From assembly GCA_016490735.1 (NCBI GenBank), contig JAEMWC010001463.1, positions 1 to 64,000 on the forward strand: a stretch of DNA of 64,000 nt. The letters run 5' to 3'. The first letter of the stretch is position 1. Each line of letters starts with the position of its first letter. This DNA comes from Pachyseris speciosa (lineage: Eukaryota; Cnidaria; Anthozoa; Scleractinia; Pachyseridae). The notes under the pieces are model-generated. The model ran no database searches, was not told the origin of the DNA, and saw only the letters and a program-made list of their open reading frames with translations. The translations under genes and the position numbers were made by a program. Positions 35,191 to 45,418 of the stretch are shown here, piece by piece.

Positions 35191-35793
35191 TGTATGTTAG
35201 TAAGGAAGAAAGTGAAGACATGATCAAGGCGCAAAACATCCACGCGGATGTATTTGCGGCACGTGATCACTTACATGTAAAGATTGCGTGACATCGATCA
35301 CATCTTTGAGTTTAATATTCAGTTAAATATAATAGTTCCTTCAGTTGTTGCCTCTTTGCATCACAAATGTTTAATACAAACCTCTATAGATACCCAAGGA
35401 CTCTTGATATGCAAGACATGGATTCATTTACTGGGAAAATATTGCACAAGGCGGGGGAAAAATGCCGCTGAAGTATAAATACAGTACAAACGCCAGTGCC
35501 TGAGGGCAGTAGCAAGAAAGTAAGGAAATGTTAGCGAGGAACATCGAAATTATTTGCCCTCAAACACTCATTTTGAAGGTAAGCTGTCAACGAGGTATTA
35601 CCTTAGGTGGGTTTACTGCGTAGTGTTAATGGGAAATGGCAGGGCTTTTCAAGGTTTGACTAGAAAGCGAGCGAAAGCGAGTCGAGTTGTTTACATTCCC
35701 GGTTAATCAAAATCACTTTGAAGGTCAAATTGGGTCAACTTCCATGGGGTCGCTCGTTGCAGAAGTAATTTTTCCAAAGCAAACAATTATACC
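35191..35793 (-). repeat. Right arm of large inverted repeat
   Basis: Inverted copy of 28966-29486, extended by about 80 bp near 35665-35745 that the left arm lacks. The outer end meets the large CAGGAGT element after about 115 bp. Confidence 0.85.
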
Positions 35794-36382
35794 ACGTTCA
35801 AATACTTCTCTTTTACTTGCTAGAATTGAATTTTGAAAGAATTTTAAGTAATACCGAGCATGCTTTGAGATGTTTGAGAACGGTATAGTATTTTTGATTT
35901 TCAAAGTTCAGGAGTACCCAACGACCTTTTCTGAGAATTTTTATCGTACGATGTACTAAACACTAGCTGAGTGTTTCCCTGTCAATCTTCATTAATATTT
36001 AACTTTCCTGGGAAAAAAATAACCGCTCTTCAATGCCAGCAAGCAAAACTTTTGAGAAATAAAAATCCCAGCCAGCTACGACCTTGTCGTTTTTCAACGA
36101 GCCAGCAAGGTTGAAAATGCCACAAAACACGAAATGCCAGCCAGCACGGGTGGAATCTTTCCAGTTTGCCAGCCAGCAGTCGCGTAAGGAGGAAAAATAC
36201 CCAGCCAGCTAAGTATTGATTTTAACTTAATTTTTGGGCAAAATATGTCAAATGGTTTATTTCGGATGTCAGATCGTTCCCAAGACGGGCAATAGGCTTC
36301 TATCTGTGTCCTATGTTGTTTACTTTTAGTTTTTTTCCCGAAGTCATATCTTCTCGCAGATAAAAATCCACCAAAATACGAA

Positions 36383-37543
36383 GTGCATGTACGGTGTCAA
36401 TCGAAGAATTTTCAAATCCCGGAAACTCGGGAAACAGAAAAGTGTGTCGAATGACGCCTAATGGGCTCGTTAAGGAGGCTCGCAACAGTTTTTTTTGCCT
36501 TGGGGTAGTATACCTGTTGGATTCAAAGATTTTTGTCGAAACGATGTTGGAGAGTTAAGGAAATCGAAGCTAGTCTTCTAATAGCAAATTTTGATTTCAA
36601 CAGGTACACCCCAATGCCATTGATCAATTTTTGTTTCTTAGTTTTCTTGACGTCGGTGGAAGGACTAACTGTTTTCTCCGTCTTCAAATGTATCCCCATC
36701 TAGGCTACACGATGACCACGTTAGAACGCAGGATGATTTTTTTGTGTAGCCTACATTTAGAAGTACTTCGCCTAAGTAAGACAGAAATAGGTCTCTTCCC
36801 ACCTCCAAGTCGACTTTCATAAAAGCACAAAAACTATCACATAATGCTTGTTTTGGAACTGCAATGTTTCAGTATATCGTCTGACTCAGTCACTCAGGTA
36901 TTCAGCCAGCTCTCCACGTCTGATAACTGATAAAACATAAAGCAGCAACCAACAGTGAGACATTGATTGCTTTTGTGATTATAATTCTAGTGGGATGAAA
37001 TAATCTGGAGAAATCTGTTATCTTTTGTTTCCCGCCGTAAGTGTCATGAAACTAGTCCACTCTTTTAAGCGGATGGGCTGTTTGTAAGCTAAATTGAGAC
37101 ACACTTTTGCCAACGGATACCATTCATTAGGGTGTTTTGGTCCGACGGGCACTATTGTTTGAAAGCTTTCATTCGCGGAATAGTCTTGAGTCAGATGTTT
37201 GAGTTCATCCAATCGAATCTCGAAAATGTAGTAGTGTACTAAAATATTTAATAGCCGGTGAGATTATAGAACCTTGATTACCACTGTTTGGTTCTTATCA
37301 TATGCGAGGGTATGGGTGGGGTGATTCAAATCTCAAAGGAGCTAAAATTTCGGACATTTTCAAGCTATTAGAAAGAATTATAATTAAGTATTTTCTCTGC
37401 TATCAGTTGCGTTTGTCCGAACACAGATCTAAGCGATACGTTAAATAATTTGGCCACCTCTCAGCTATCGGTGAAACCCCACCAGACCCTCATATCCTTA
37501 AGTTATATGTTCGTCTTCGCATTTTAAAACAAAACAAACTCAC
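36383..37543. other. Internal region of the large transposon, no confirmed gene
   Basis: A 64-codon minus-strand frame (37018-37212; residues include NEWYPLAKVCLNLAYKQP) reads like coding sequence but has no convincing splice sites linking it in phase to the exon at 37544. Nothing else recognised. Confidence 0.4.
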
Positions 37544-37598
37544 CTTGAACTTCTGAGGACCTCTCTCTGTATCTTCGGAGGCGGATCTTTGTGTCGTT
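37544..37598 (-). CDS. Candidate exon, 55 nt, unknown protein
   Basis: Bounded by a good acceptor (cttttctaacag) and donor (gtgagtttg). In the phase left by the exon at 38148-38264 (one base carried over) it is open and reads ERHKDPPPKIQREVLRSS. The product is not recognised, and no in-phase downstream exon was secured. Confidence 0.35.
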
Positions 37599-38147
37599 CT
37601 GTTAGAAAAGAAGACTATGAAAAAGGTTATTGTTTATTGTGGTGTATTAGGCAGGTTAGGTACACGGGTAGCTTTTTCGTGCATGTTTTCCTATTCGAAA
37701 ACTATCCGACATTAAGTTTAAAATCTTCTTTAAAAAGAAAGTTTGAACGCACATCCAGTGAAACAAATCAGTTTATTATATAAGTGTAGTTTTGTTTTCT
37801 TCGCGTTTAATTTTAATATTTCAAAGTTTTAAAATACAATCGTGTATTGTTACCATCCTGTCTTATCCATATGCAAAGTTGTATTTCATGTTTTTTTAGT
37901 GATGTACGTGAATAATGTCGTCACTGAGTCTTACTTAGAAAAGAGTTAAGTCGTACCTTAAATGTACATGTGCTGAAATATTATATTTCATTTGCCAAAA
38001 TGATACGTTCTTGAAGCTATAGCGGCCTCATTTTCCAGCTTTTTGATGAAAAGGTGTTATGCATGGTTTGTCTCACACAAGTATAGTAAATACGTACCAC
38101 ATTTGTACACCACTAAGTAATGTTAAAATCTCTAAATGATATCTTAC

Positions 38148-38264
38148 CGATCAATGTGTCTGCTGGCGCAATTTTGGGCCACGTCTTGCAAAAATTTCCC
38201 CAGTTAACGAGACCTGGCATTAAGTAGCAAGAAGCAAAGGAATATGCTACAGCCTTCAAGTCAA
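38148..38264 (-). CDS. Candidate exon, 117 nt, unknown protein
   Basis: Acceptor with a strong pyrimidine tract (ttttcgttttcatag) and donor gtaagatatc. Only one phase is open, reading DLKAVAYSFASCYLMPGLVN followed by WGNFCKTWPKIAPADTLI. The two Cys and Trp-rich composition look like real protein, but I recognise no family. The adjacent intron carries the 70-bp minisatellite. It may belong to the same transcription unit as the gene starting at 43472 or to a second gene. Confidence 0.45.
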
Positions 38265-38280
38265 CTATGAAAACGAAAAC

Positions 38281-40020
38281 GGTAAGTGGACACGTCACCA
38301 CGAAAGTTTCAAAAAGTCAATAGCAAAGTTTCGCAGCAAAGGTCCGGTCATGTCAGTGAACTCGTCATACGTTTCGCAAAGTTAATTAAAAAGTTTTGGC
38401 AGCAAAGGTCCGGTCATGTCAGTGGACACGTCACCACAAAAGTTTCACAAAGTTAATTGCAAAGTTTCGCAGCAAAGGTCCGGTCATGTTAGTAGACACA
38501 TCACCGCAAAAATTTCACAAAGTTAATTGCAAAGTTTCGCAGCAAAGGTCCGGTCATGTCAGTGGACACGTCACCGCAAAAGTTTCACAAAGTTAATTGC
38601 AAAGTTTCGCAGCAAAGGTTCGGTCATGTCAGTGGACACGTCACCGCAAAAGTTTCACAAAGTTAATTGCAAAGTTTCGCAGCAAAGGTCCGGTCATGTC
38701 AGTGGACACGTCACCGCAAAAGTTTCACAAAGTTAATTGTAAAGTTTCGCAGCAAAGGTCCGGTCATGTCAGTGGACACGTCACCGCAAAAGTTTCACAA
38801 AGTTAATTGCAAAGTTTCGCAGCAAAGGTCCGGTCATGTCAGTGGACACGTCACCGCAAAAGTTTCACAAAGTTAATTGCAAAGTTTCGCAGCAAAGGTC
38901 CGGTCATGTCAGTGGACACGTCACCGCAAACGTTTCACAAAGTTAATTGCAAAGTTTCGCAGCAAAGGTCCGGTCATGTCAGTGGACACGTCACCGCAAA
39001 AGTTTCACAAAGTTAATTGCAAAGTTTCGCAGCAAAGGTCCGGTCATGTCAGTGGACACGTCACCGCAAAAGTTTCACAAAGTTAATTGCAAAGTTTCGC
39101 AGCAAAGGTCCGGTCATGTCAGTGGACACGTCACCGCAAAAGTTTCACAAAGTTAATTGTAAAGTTTCGCAGCAAAGGTCCGGTCATGTCAGTGGACACG
39201 TCACCGCAAAAGTTTCACAAAGTTAATTGCAAAGTTTCGCAGCAAAGGTCCGGTCATGTCAGTGGACACGTCACCGCAAAAGTTTCACAAAGTTAATTGC
39301 AAAGTTTCGCAGCAAAGGTCCGGTCATGTCAGTGGACACGTCACCGCAAAAGTTTCACAAAGTTAATTGTAAAGTTTCGCAGCAAAGGTCCGGTCATGTC
39401 AGTGGACACGTCACCGCAAAAGTTTCACAAAGTTAATTGCAAAGTTTCGCAGCAAAGGTCCGGTCATGTCAGTGGACACGTCACCGCAAAAGTTTCACAA
39501 AGTTAATTGCAAAGTTTCGCAGCAAAGGTCCGGTCATGTCAGTGGACACGTCACCGCAAAAGTTTCACAAAGTTAATTGCAAAGTTTCGCAGCAAAGGTC
39601 CGGTCATGTCAGTGGACACGTCACCGCAAAAGTTTCACAAAGTTAATTGCAAAGTTTCGCAGCAAAGGTTCGGTCATGTCAGTGGACACGTCACCGCAAA
39701 AGTTTCACAAAGTTAATTGTAAAGTTTCGCAGCAAAGGTCCGGTTATGTCAGTGGACACGTCACCGCAAAAGTTTCACAAAGTTAAAAGCAAAGTTTCGC
39801 AACAAAGGTCCGGTCATGTCAGTGGACACGTCACCACAAAAGTTTCACAAAATTAACTGCAAAGTTTCGCTGAGCAAAGGTCCAGTCATGTCAATGGGCA
39901 CGTCATACGTTTCACAAAGTTAATTGCAAAGTTTTGCAGAAGAAGTCTGGTTAAGTCAATGGACACGTCATCGCGAAAGTTTCAGAAAGTTAACATCAAA
40001 GTTTCGCAAGAAAATATTTA
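38281..40020 (+). repeat. 70-bp minisatellite, about 24 copies
   Basis: The unit begins 'agttaattgcaaagtttcgc' and ends 'aaaagtttcacaa'. Central copies (38520-39780) differ by isolated substitutions such as aattgC/T and ggtC/Tcgg; the edge copies decay progressively. As 70 is not a multiple of three, three units (210 nt) make one frame cycle, giving a series of identical 69-residue frames that are artefacts. Confidence 0.95.
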
Positions 40021-42124
40021 GTCCTTCTGGAGTAGTAGTCAACCCCGCCAAAGTTGAACAGACTTCATCATGGTCTCGCAGCACCCTCCCTGCTGATTTT
40101 TCTTGGTACGTCTTCGTTGTACCACTCCACAAGTCGTGATTTTAATTTGTGTCACCAGTGCTTGCGGTACCGTTCTCTTCAAAATGACGTATCTGTATAA
40201 AACGTAACAGAGATAGACAATTTTTGAAGTACTGGGTGTTTTGAAAAGCTGATTAACGCTAACCCAGGATTAGGAGTTAACTGAAGTTTTCATCTCGCTC
40301 GTTGAGAAGGTTTTGTGAATCAAATTTTACGCCTTAAGTCAAGTTAAATTCCAGGCAAAACTTAAGGGCGAAAATCTTTTGGATATGATGTTATGGAACG
40401 GTAACTAAATTTGACACAAACGTCACTAATCGTGCTTGGAACGACTGGGCCCAAATCTAAAACGAAAGTTGCTTTCACATCAATTAATAGGTGGGGAGAT
40501 CTTGATCGGTAACTGCATGTGGTGTATACGGTCTCTAACTGCAACTAACGAATGGTGTTCTGCAGCAAGTTTTACCGCCCCAGTAGTAGTAGGCAATAAA
40601 AATGAATTAGGGTGTTAATTTTCGAAATTTCAAAAGAGGAAAGGTCGAATTAATTGTACGTTCAGAACTATGAATGATAACCAAACGTTTATAGGAATGA
40701 GAAGTCCAAGAGAGGGTGTGATTGTTGGCAATAAGAAGAAAGGATGTTTCAGTATAACTCTACCACCTTGAAATCCTTGGAAGAGAACAAATTTTTTAAC
40801 TCCACGCAGCTCAAACGCTCTATTGCTTGCGTCAAAACTTTTCACGCACAAGTCTTGAGTGGCAACTATATGTACGGGCCTTTTCCCGCCCCGCCCCCAA
40901 GTGGGGTAAAAAGCCCTGGGAACGAGGTTGTACCTAAATCCTGTTCATCTAATTAGGCGTCCAACCGTCATTTGACATTATTTTCTGTGACGTTTCATTC
41001 TGGATCTCCAATTTCATCTTCTGATTACATCAACATTCGGACCAATTTCTACTCCGTGATTTTTTTCAGTCATATCCAAAGATAAATACCCCGCGTTTTG
41101 TTGAGCATGGAATCAACTTTCCAGCGGATGAATGAGGCTAGTTTGTCACGTATCCCTTTCAGGGAGTTCCTCGGTTGTCCTTTATTAGTCGCCGGTATTA
41201 CCACTTTGAAAACACCTTCGATGATGTGTGGCAACAGTGCAGATATTTGGATATTCTGATCACTGTATCTTCTACAATGTTTGTTAGAATTTGGTTTAAA
41301 ACTATGACAAACTTCACGTTAAGACTGTGTTATCCGCTCTAGAGAATAAAATCACGCCTTCGTTCGGTGCCGCGCGCTCGATAGAAACGAATCAGTAAAT
41401 CATACATGTAATACTTGAGCTCTGCGCACAGTTGGGAAAAAAATTCCTAGAGAAAACAGGCTCAGTACAAATCTGGGATAAAACGCCAATCACTATGTCT
41501 CTTCAAACTTCACGAACAAGACCTAAAAATGAAAACAATTCACACCTCCTTTGATAAGTGCCGTGCGCTCCATTGAACAGAGACCACCTCAGGAAAAGAT
41601 AATTTCCTATCCGTCATATCTGTCTCCCTGTGTCACCGCTGAATTACTTCAAGAATGTGTGTCCTAATTCCATTTGAATATGCTTGGTCCAAGTAAAGAC
41701 TGCCTGTCACTGGTTCTAATTCAAAAAAAGCGCAAGAATCAAGCTATCAAATTATAATCGACTGAAAAAAACTCCCCGGGAAAGCAAATAAAAAGGCCTG
41801 TTTTGGACTGCTAAAAATATTTCACTGGGTGTAACAACCGGAAATACTTGGAAAAATACGAAACAACTAAAACAACAAGTGCTATTGTGTGGTGCCAAAA
41901 AAAAAATGAATTTAATTTTTGAAGTAAAAATCTAAATCCGGTGTATTATTTTGTCCCTCAAGATGGGTAATTTAAAAAATTACTGCCTGGGAGCCGCAAC
42001 AGCGAGGAGGGCAGTAAATGGTGATGTTGGCATTGTAGAGATAGGGGGCTGGGGGAGTGGCAACAAAGAAAATTGCGATGAAAGCCAGATACCTTCCTTT
42101 TTATCGATTAGGCGGAAAGATAAC
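40021..42124. other. Internal region of the large transposon
   Basis: No exon with both splice sites was recognised. A possible ATTAAA polyadenylation signal for the minus-strand gene lies at 41911-41916. Confidence 0.4.
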
Positions 42125-42412
42125 CTATACATTTTTTTCTGAATCCTTTTTCCTGTTTGTTTTAGCACATAGTGTCTTCACAGTTTTCAGTCTAGTCAAT
42201 GAAGCCACGATTTCTGCAATTAGAGGTAGCGACATAATAATGAAATAAACTGTACAGACAAACGTTCTCGTTTTGGCTCGGTAAAAGCACGCCGGGGATA
42301 AAAGGGCCTTATTCAATGATACGGCATCTTTGATATCCACACAAAACCGAGTCATCTCACTATTTGAACAGTTTTTCATTCGAAGCAAAAATCTCAAAAG
42401 AATGACCACATC
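42125..42412 (-). CDS. Terminal coding exon of a small membrane protein
   Basis: The acceptor (ctgtcgcatctttcag) is followed by 95 in-frame codons and TAG. It contains a hydrophobic helix, FVCTVYFIIMSLPLIAEIVA, followed by a basic tail rich in K/R ending KKDSEKNV, and four Cys before or within the helix. It joins without a phase change to the exon at 43213-43280. The predicted product totals 114 residues with one clear and one possible membrane segment. Family unknown. The gene lies wholly inside the 7.98-kb transposon. Confidence 0.5.
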   Translation of the reverse strand, partial: DVVILLRFLLRMKNCSNSEMTRFCVDIKDAVSLNKALLSPACFYRAKTRTFVCTVYFIIMSLPLIAEIVASLTRLKTVKTLCAKTNRKKDSEKNV

Positions 42413-43212
42413 CTGAAAGATGCGACAGTTGGTAATAGATATATGCCAAAGCCGGCAAAGATGATTTCTTGGAGGGAATGTAAATGTAGATGAATCTTAC
42501 ATTTTCCCAATCTAAACACAAAAGAAATCGATTCATGTATAAATTATCACGAGCCTTAATTCGATTGTTTATTGTTGTTCAAGAGCCATATGGGACATAT
42601 GGGAATTATCATGAAAATGGTCACTCGGCAGGACACGCTACACCACACTAAACCATAGGCTAGAACATGCCAAAACAAACGTCTTAGAGGAACTGAAGTC
42701 AGACTGAAGGGAAGAAACAGCACCAAAATTTGCCAAGACAATGAGAAAAAAAATGTATTTTCTTAGGCTTCTACGTAGCTCACTTTGGTGGGGAGAAAAT
42801 TTAATGTGTTTTCGCAGGATTTTGTGCTGCTTCTATTAGAAACTTAAAGTTACGCTTTCTGACACTATGAAATGCGTTTTGTTACGACACGCGCAATTTG
42901 ACGGAAATCATGAGAATGGCAAAATGTCATAAAAATTTATACTCGAGGGTTTAATCAAGTTTAATCTATTGCGCTGGAAATCAATCCGGGGTGAGAACGA
43001 TCGGCACACAAAACCCTGCTCAACAAGCAAAACTTCGGTAATAATAGTTACCGCTCAATCGACTGCACATCGACAGAATGGGAAAACACTTGCAACTCTA
43101 ACCTTGCGCGCTGCGCGCCGGTAACAAACGAACGGTAAAAAAACACTTTTCAATCTAACATCACACGTAGAGACTGGTTACAATGATTTGGAAATAAACT
43201 ACATTCCCTCAC

Positions 43213-43280
43213 CTCAGATTTTCGAGCTACCGTCCAGAGAACAACACTGCCGAAAGTTAGCAGTCCCATAGAATGAATAC
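43213..43280 (-). CDS. First coding exon of the small membrane protein
   Basis: Acceptor (gtctttacag) and donor (gtgaggg) bound 68 nt. An ATG at 43269 opens MGLLTFGSVVLWTVARKSE, a short hydrophobic stretch that could be a signal peptide or first membrane helix, ending exactly on a codon. The next exon (42412) starts on a codon, so the splice keeps frame. This start is chosen because it is the first ATG after the TATA-linked leader exon. Confidence 0.5.
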
Positions 43281-43446
43281 CTGTAAAGACAAAAGAAAAA
43301 TGACTTAGTAACGGTAACTCCTCCTTGCTACGGTTGTTAAGAATCAAGAAAACACTTTAGGAGAGAAATTTCCTCACTGAATTAATAGCCAGAAAACGAT
43401 GATATTTATCGATTAAAAGAATTAAAAATGAAGAGACATAACTTAC

Positions 43447-43472
43447 CAGAAGTCAGTGGAACTTCCACCGTC
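43447..43472 (-). other. Probable 5' leader exon
   Basis: A donor gtaagttatg at 43446-43441 lies about 50 bp downstream of a TATA box. With initiation about 30 bp from TATA this gives a non-coding exon of about 26 nt. The start is an estimate. Confidence 0.4.
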
Positions 43473-43495
43473 GCAGCTGCGCTGGTTACCCAATG

Positions 43496-43503
43496 TATTT
43501 ATA
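43496..43503 (-). promoter_or_regulatory. TATA box
   Basis: TATAAATA on the minus strand, placed about 50 bp before a consensus donor and upstream of two in-frame exons. It lies just inside the segment that is missing from the 819-bp derivative (which resumes at 43535). Confidence 0.5.
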
Positions 43504-44500
43504 CCGCCGTTGAAAGCGAATGCCGATTGACTCCGCCAACTGACAGCACATGCTATTCATTAACTTGAGACTCTTGAAAGTTGCGTTACGAGCCCATGAT
43601 ATTAAGACAGCTTGTTTTTCATCAACTTTAGTTTCAATCTCACGCAGATAAAAGTGCGCCCTCAATACTCTCAGCCAGCATGAAAATTGAAATAAGACAA
43701 ACTGCCAGAAATGACGGGTTTTGATTCCTGTCAGCCAGTAAGACTCATTACGGACACAAACTCTAGCAAGATTTCGTTAAAATAACACTGCCAGCAAGAT
43801 TTTTATTTTAGCAAACATTTTGCCAGCCAGCCCAAAATCGGCTTGCAGAGCGGTTATTTTGCAGATCGGCTCCGTCGAGCACTCCTGAAAGTTTGGAAAT
43901 TTCGCTTCTCTTCGATTGGGAATTATAATTATAAGCCTAAAGTATCATCAAAGCAGCTTAGCAGTAACTCCTAAATGAAATTATAGCCTAAGGAAAACCA
44001 TAATTTGTTATGCACCTTCACGCGAGTTCGATTCTCCTATCAGGAAAGTTGACCTCATTTTTGTGATTTTACGGCTTCACGGGTTGTCGACGGTTTTCGA
44101 AAATTTCTCAAAAATGTAAAAAGTCTAGAACCTAAAACTTATATCACAATTCATAGCATACCATAGGTTATCTGTAGAAAAAAATATTAAAGGGCCCAAT
44201 TTTTCAACCTTGTGCCACATTTTTACAATCTCACTCGGTCGTTACAGAGAGTCACTCTTAAAAGCCTGCGAAATCCTGGCTCGAAGATCTGCGAAACTGC
44301 TCAAAAATATGAAAATCGTTTCTTTCCTAAGATGATAGAGTTTCTAGATGATGAAGAGCCCCTGCCATCACTGGAAGATTTTTTTAGATTACACAGTCGA
44401 TGTTTAGAAGTTTCTCTCGGAGAATTGCCGATCGGCGTGCTATGCTAACGATCTTACTCATCATAGTAAAGTCAAGCTTTTATAAGCTTAAATATTTGTA

Positions 44501-44550
44501 GCCTGTGTCACAGCCGCCTCTCACCGGAAAAACGCTGTGACACAGGCTAA
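44501..44550. repeat. Hairpin, 17-bp arms
   Basis: TAGCCTGTGTCACAGC is inverted as GCTGTGACACAGGCTA around an 18-base loop. It resembles the 'agcctgcgtagc' ends of other fold-back elements here. Confidence 0.85.
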
Positions 44551-45042
44551 AATATTTGCCTTTTTGTTTTTCATTGAACAGAATTGTCAACTCCTTACTT
44601 GGAAGTCCAGACACCTTGTTAATCACGTGTTTTATTTTGTTTTCTTGAAGAGCAAAGTGGGACAAGTAATCCAAAACATACCCGTTCAATTCTACAAAGG
44701 ATAAACGAGGCAGTTGAAGAAAGCGAATTTAGGGGAGGAAAACATGACCTCACACACTCCTCTTTCTTCAAAAAATAACATATCCTTATAGCAATCTCCT
44801 CCGGGCAGACGTCGATTTTTGTTTCTTCTAACTCTTCGTGGACCGGTCTTCCACCTTATCGGCGCCGCCATCTTGGATGCAGGATTTGCTAGTCGCTTCG
44901 CTTTTTCTCTCCTTCTCATCTCTCACTTATTATAGCGATCTCGAACGACTGGGGACGAGGGAGATCGGGGCTTTGAAGCTATTTTCGGTGACCACTTAAT
45001 TTGTTTGGCATGCTGCTTTTACTGTGGGCGCTTTGCAAATGC

Positions 45043-45172
45043 TGTTGTAGTTCAATTTTATCCTTGGTTCAATTTTTATTTTCTTTTGTTCTTGTGTATG
45101 GTAATGTATGATAATGAGTACAAAACAAAGGAAAATGAAAATTGAACCAATAATAAAATTGAACCACAACAA
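45043..45172. mobile_element. Fold-back MITE
   Basis: 'gttgtagttcaattttatcc' and 'ttggttcaatttttattttc' pair with the inverted right arm ('gaaaattgaaccaataataa', 'aattgaaccacaac'). No coding content. Confidence 0.75.
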
Positions 45173-45418
45173 TGCTACTTTGTGTCAAGTTTTAACTTGC
45201 TTCGCTCGATGCTTCTCCCATCATTTCTAGTCATTTGTATGGTTGTCTCATTTTCTCAGAATTTTCCTTTTAATGTTCAACGACTTATTACTATGGGAAA
45301 GCGTTGTTAAGCTCAAATTTAGTGTAAATCGTCTGCTAAAGACTGTCTTTTTGAGGGAGTCTACTTTCCTACTCGGTTTACCGGGGAGAAGGCGGTAATC
45401 TCCCAGGCGAATTTCAGA

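Larger units (their letters stand above)
35909..43887. mobile_element. 7.98-kb DNA transposon, CAGGAGTRCYC family (hAT- or P-like by TSD size)
   Basis: The left end CAGGAGTACCC and inverted right end CAGGAGTGCTC are the termini. Subterminal AAAATAACCGCTCT occurs inverted at 36016-36029 and 43847-43860. Both subterminal regions are rich in CCAGCCAGC motifs. The outer 0.47 kb (35909-36382) and 0.35 kb (43535-43887) are nearly identical to the two halves of the 819-bp element at 50180-50998, which fixes the boundaries. Flanks share only 'aaagtt', so the target duplication has decayed or the flanks changed. The interior carries a spliced minus-strand gene, candidate exons and a 70-bp minisatellite. 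No transposase was recognised. Confidence 0.7.
43888..45418. other. Non-coding stretch
   Basis: Contains a hairpin (44501-44550) and a fold-back element (45043-45172). A 78-codon plus-strand frame at 44212-44448 has no support from splice sites or family. Confidence 0.45.

Noticed and set aside
29207..35478. 64-codon frame identical in both inverted arms
   Set aside because: Identity follows from the duplication itself; no domain, splice site or promoter supports it.
38396..39856. Series of 69-residue frames every 70 bp
   Set aside because: Product of the 70-bp minisatellite period; three units always restore the same frame.
42556..42741. Alternative terminal exon after 'cccttcag' with a nearby AATAAA
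   Set aside because: It is in phase with the 43213 exon but very short with no defined product; the 42125-42412 exon is a better fit. An alternative 3' end remains possible.
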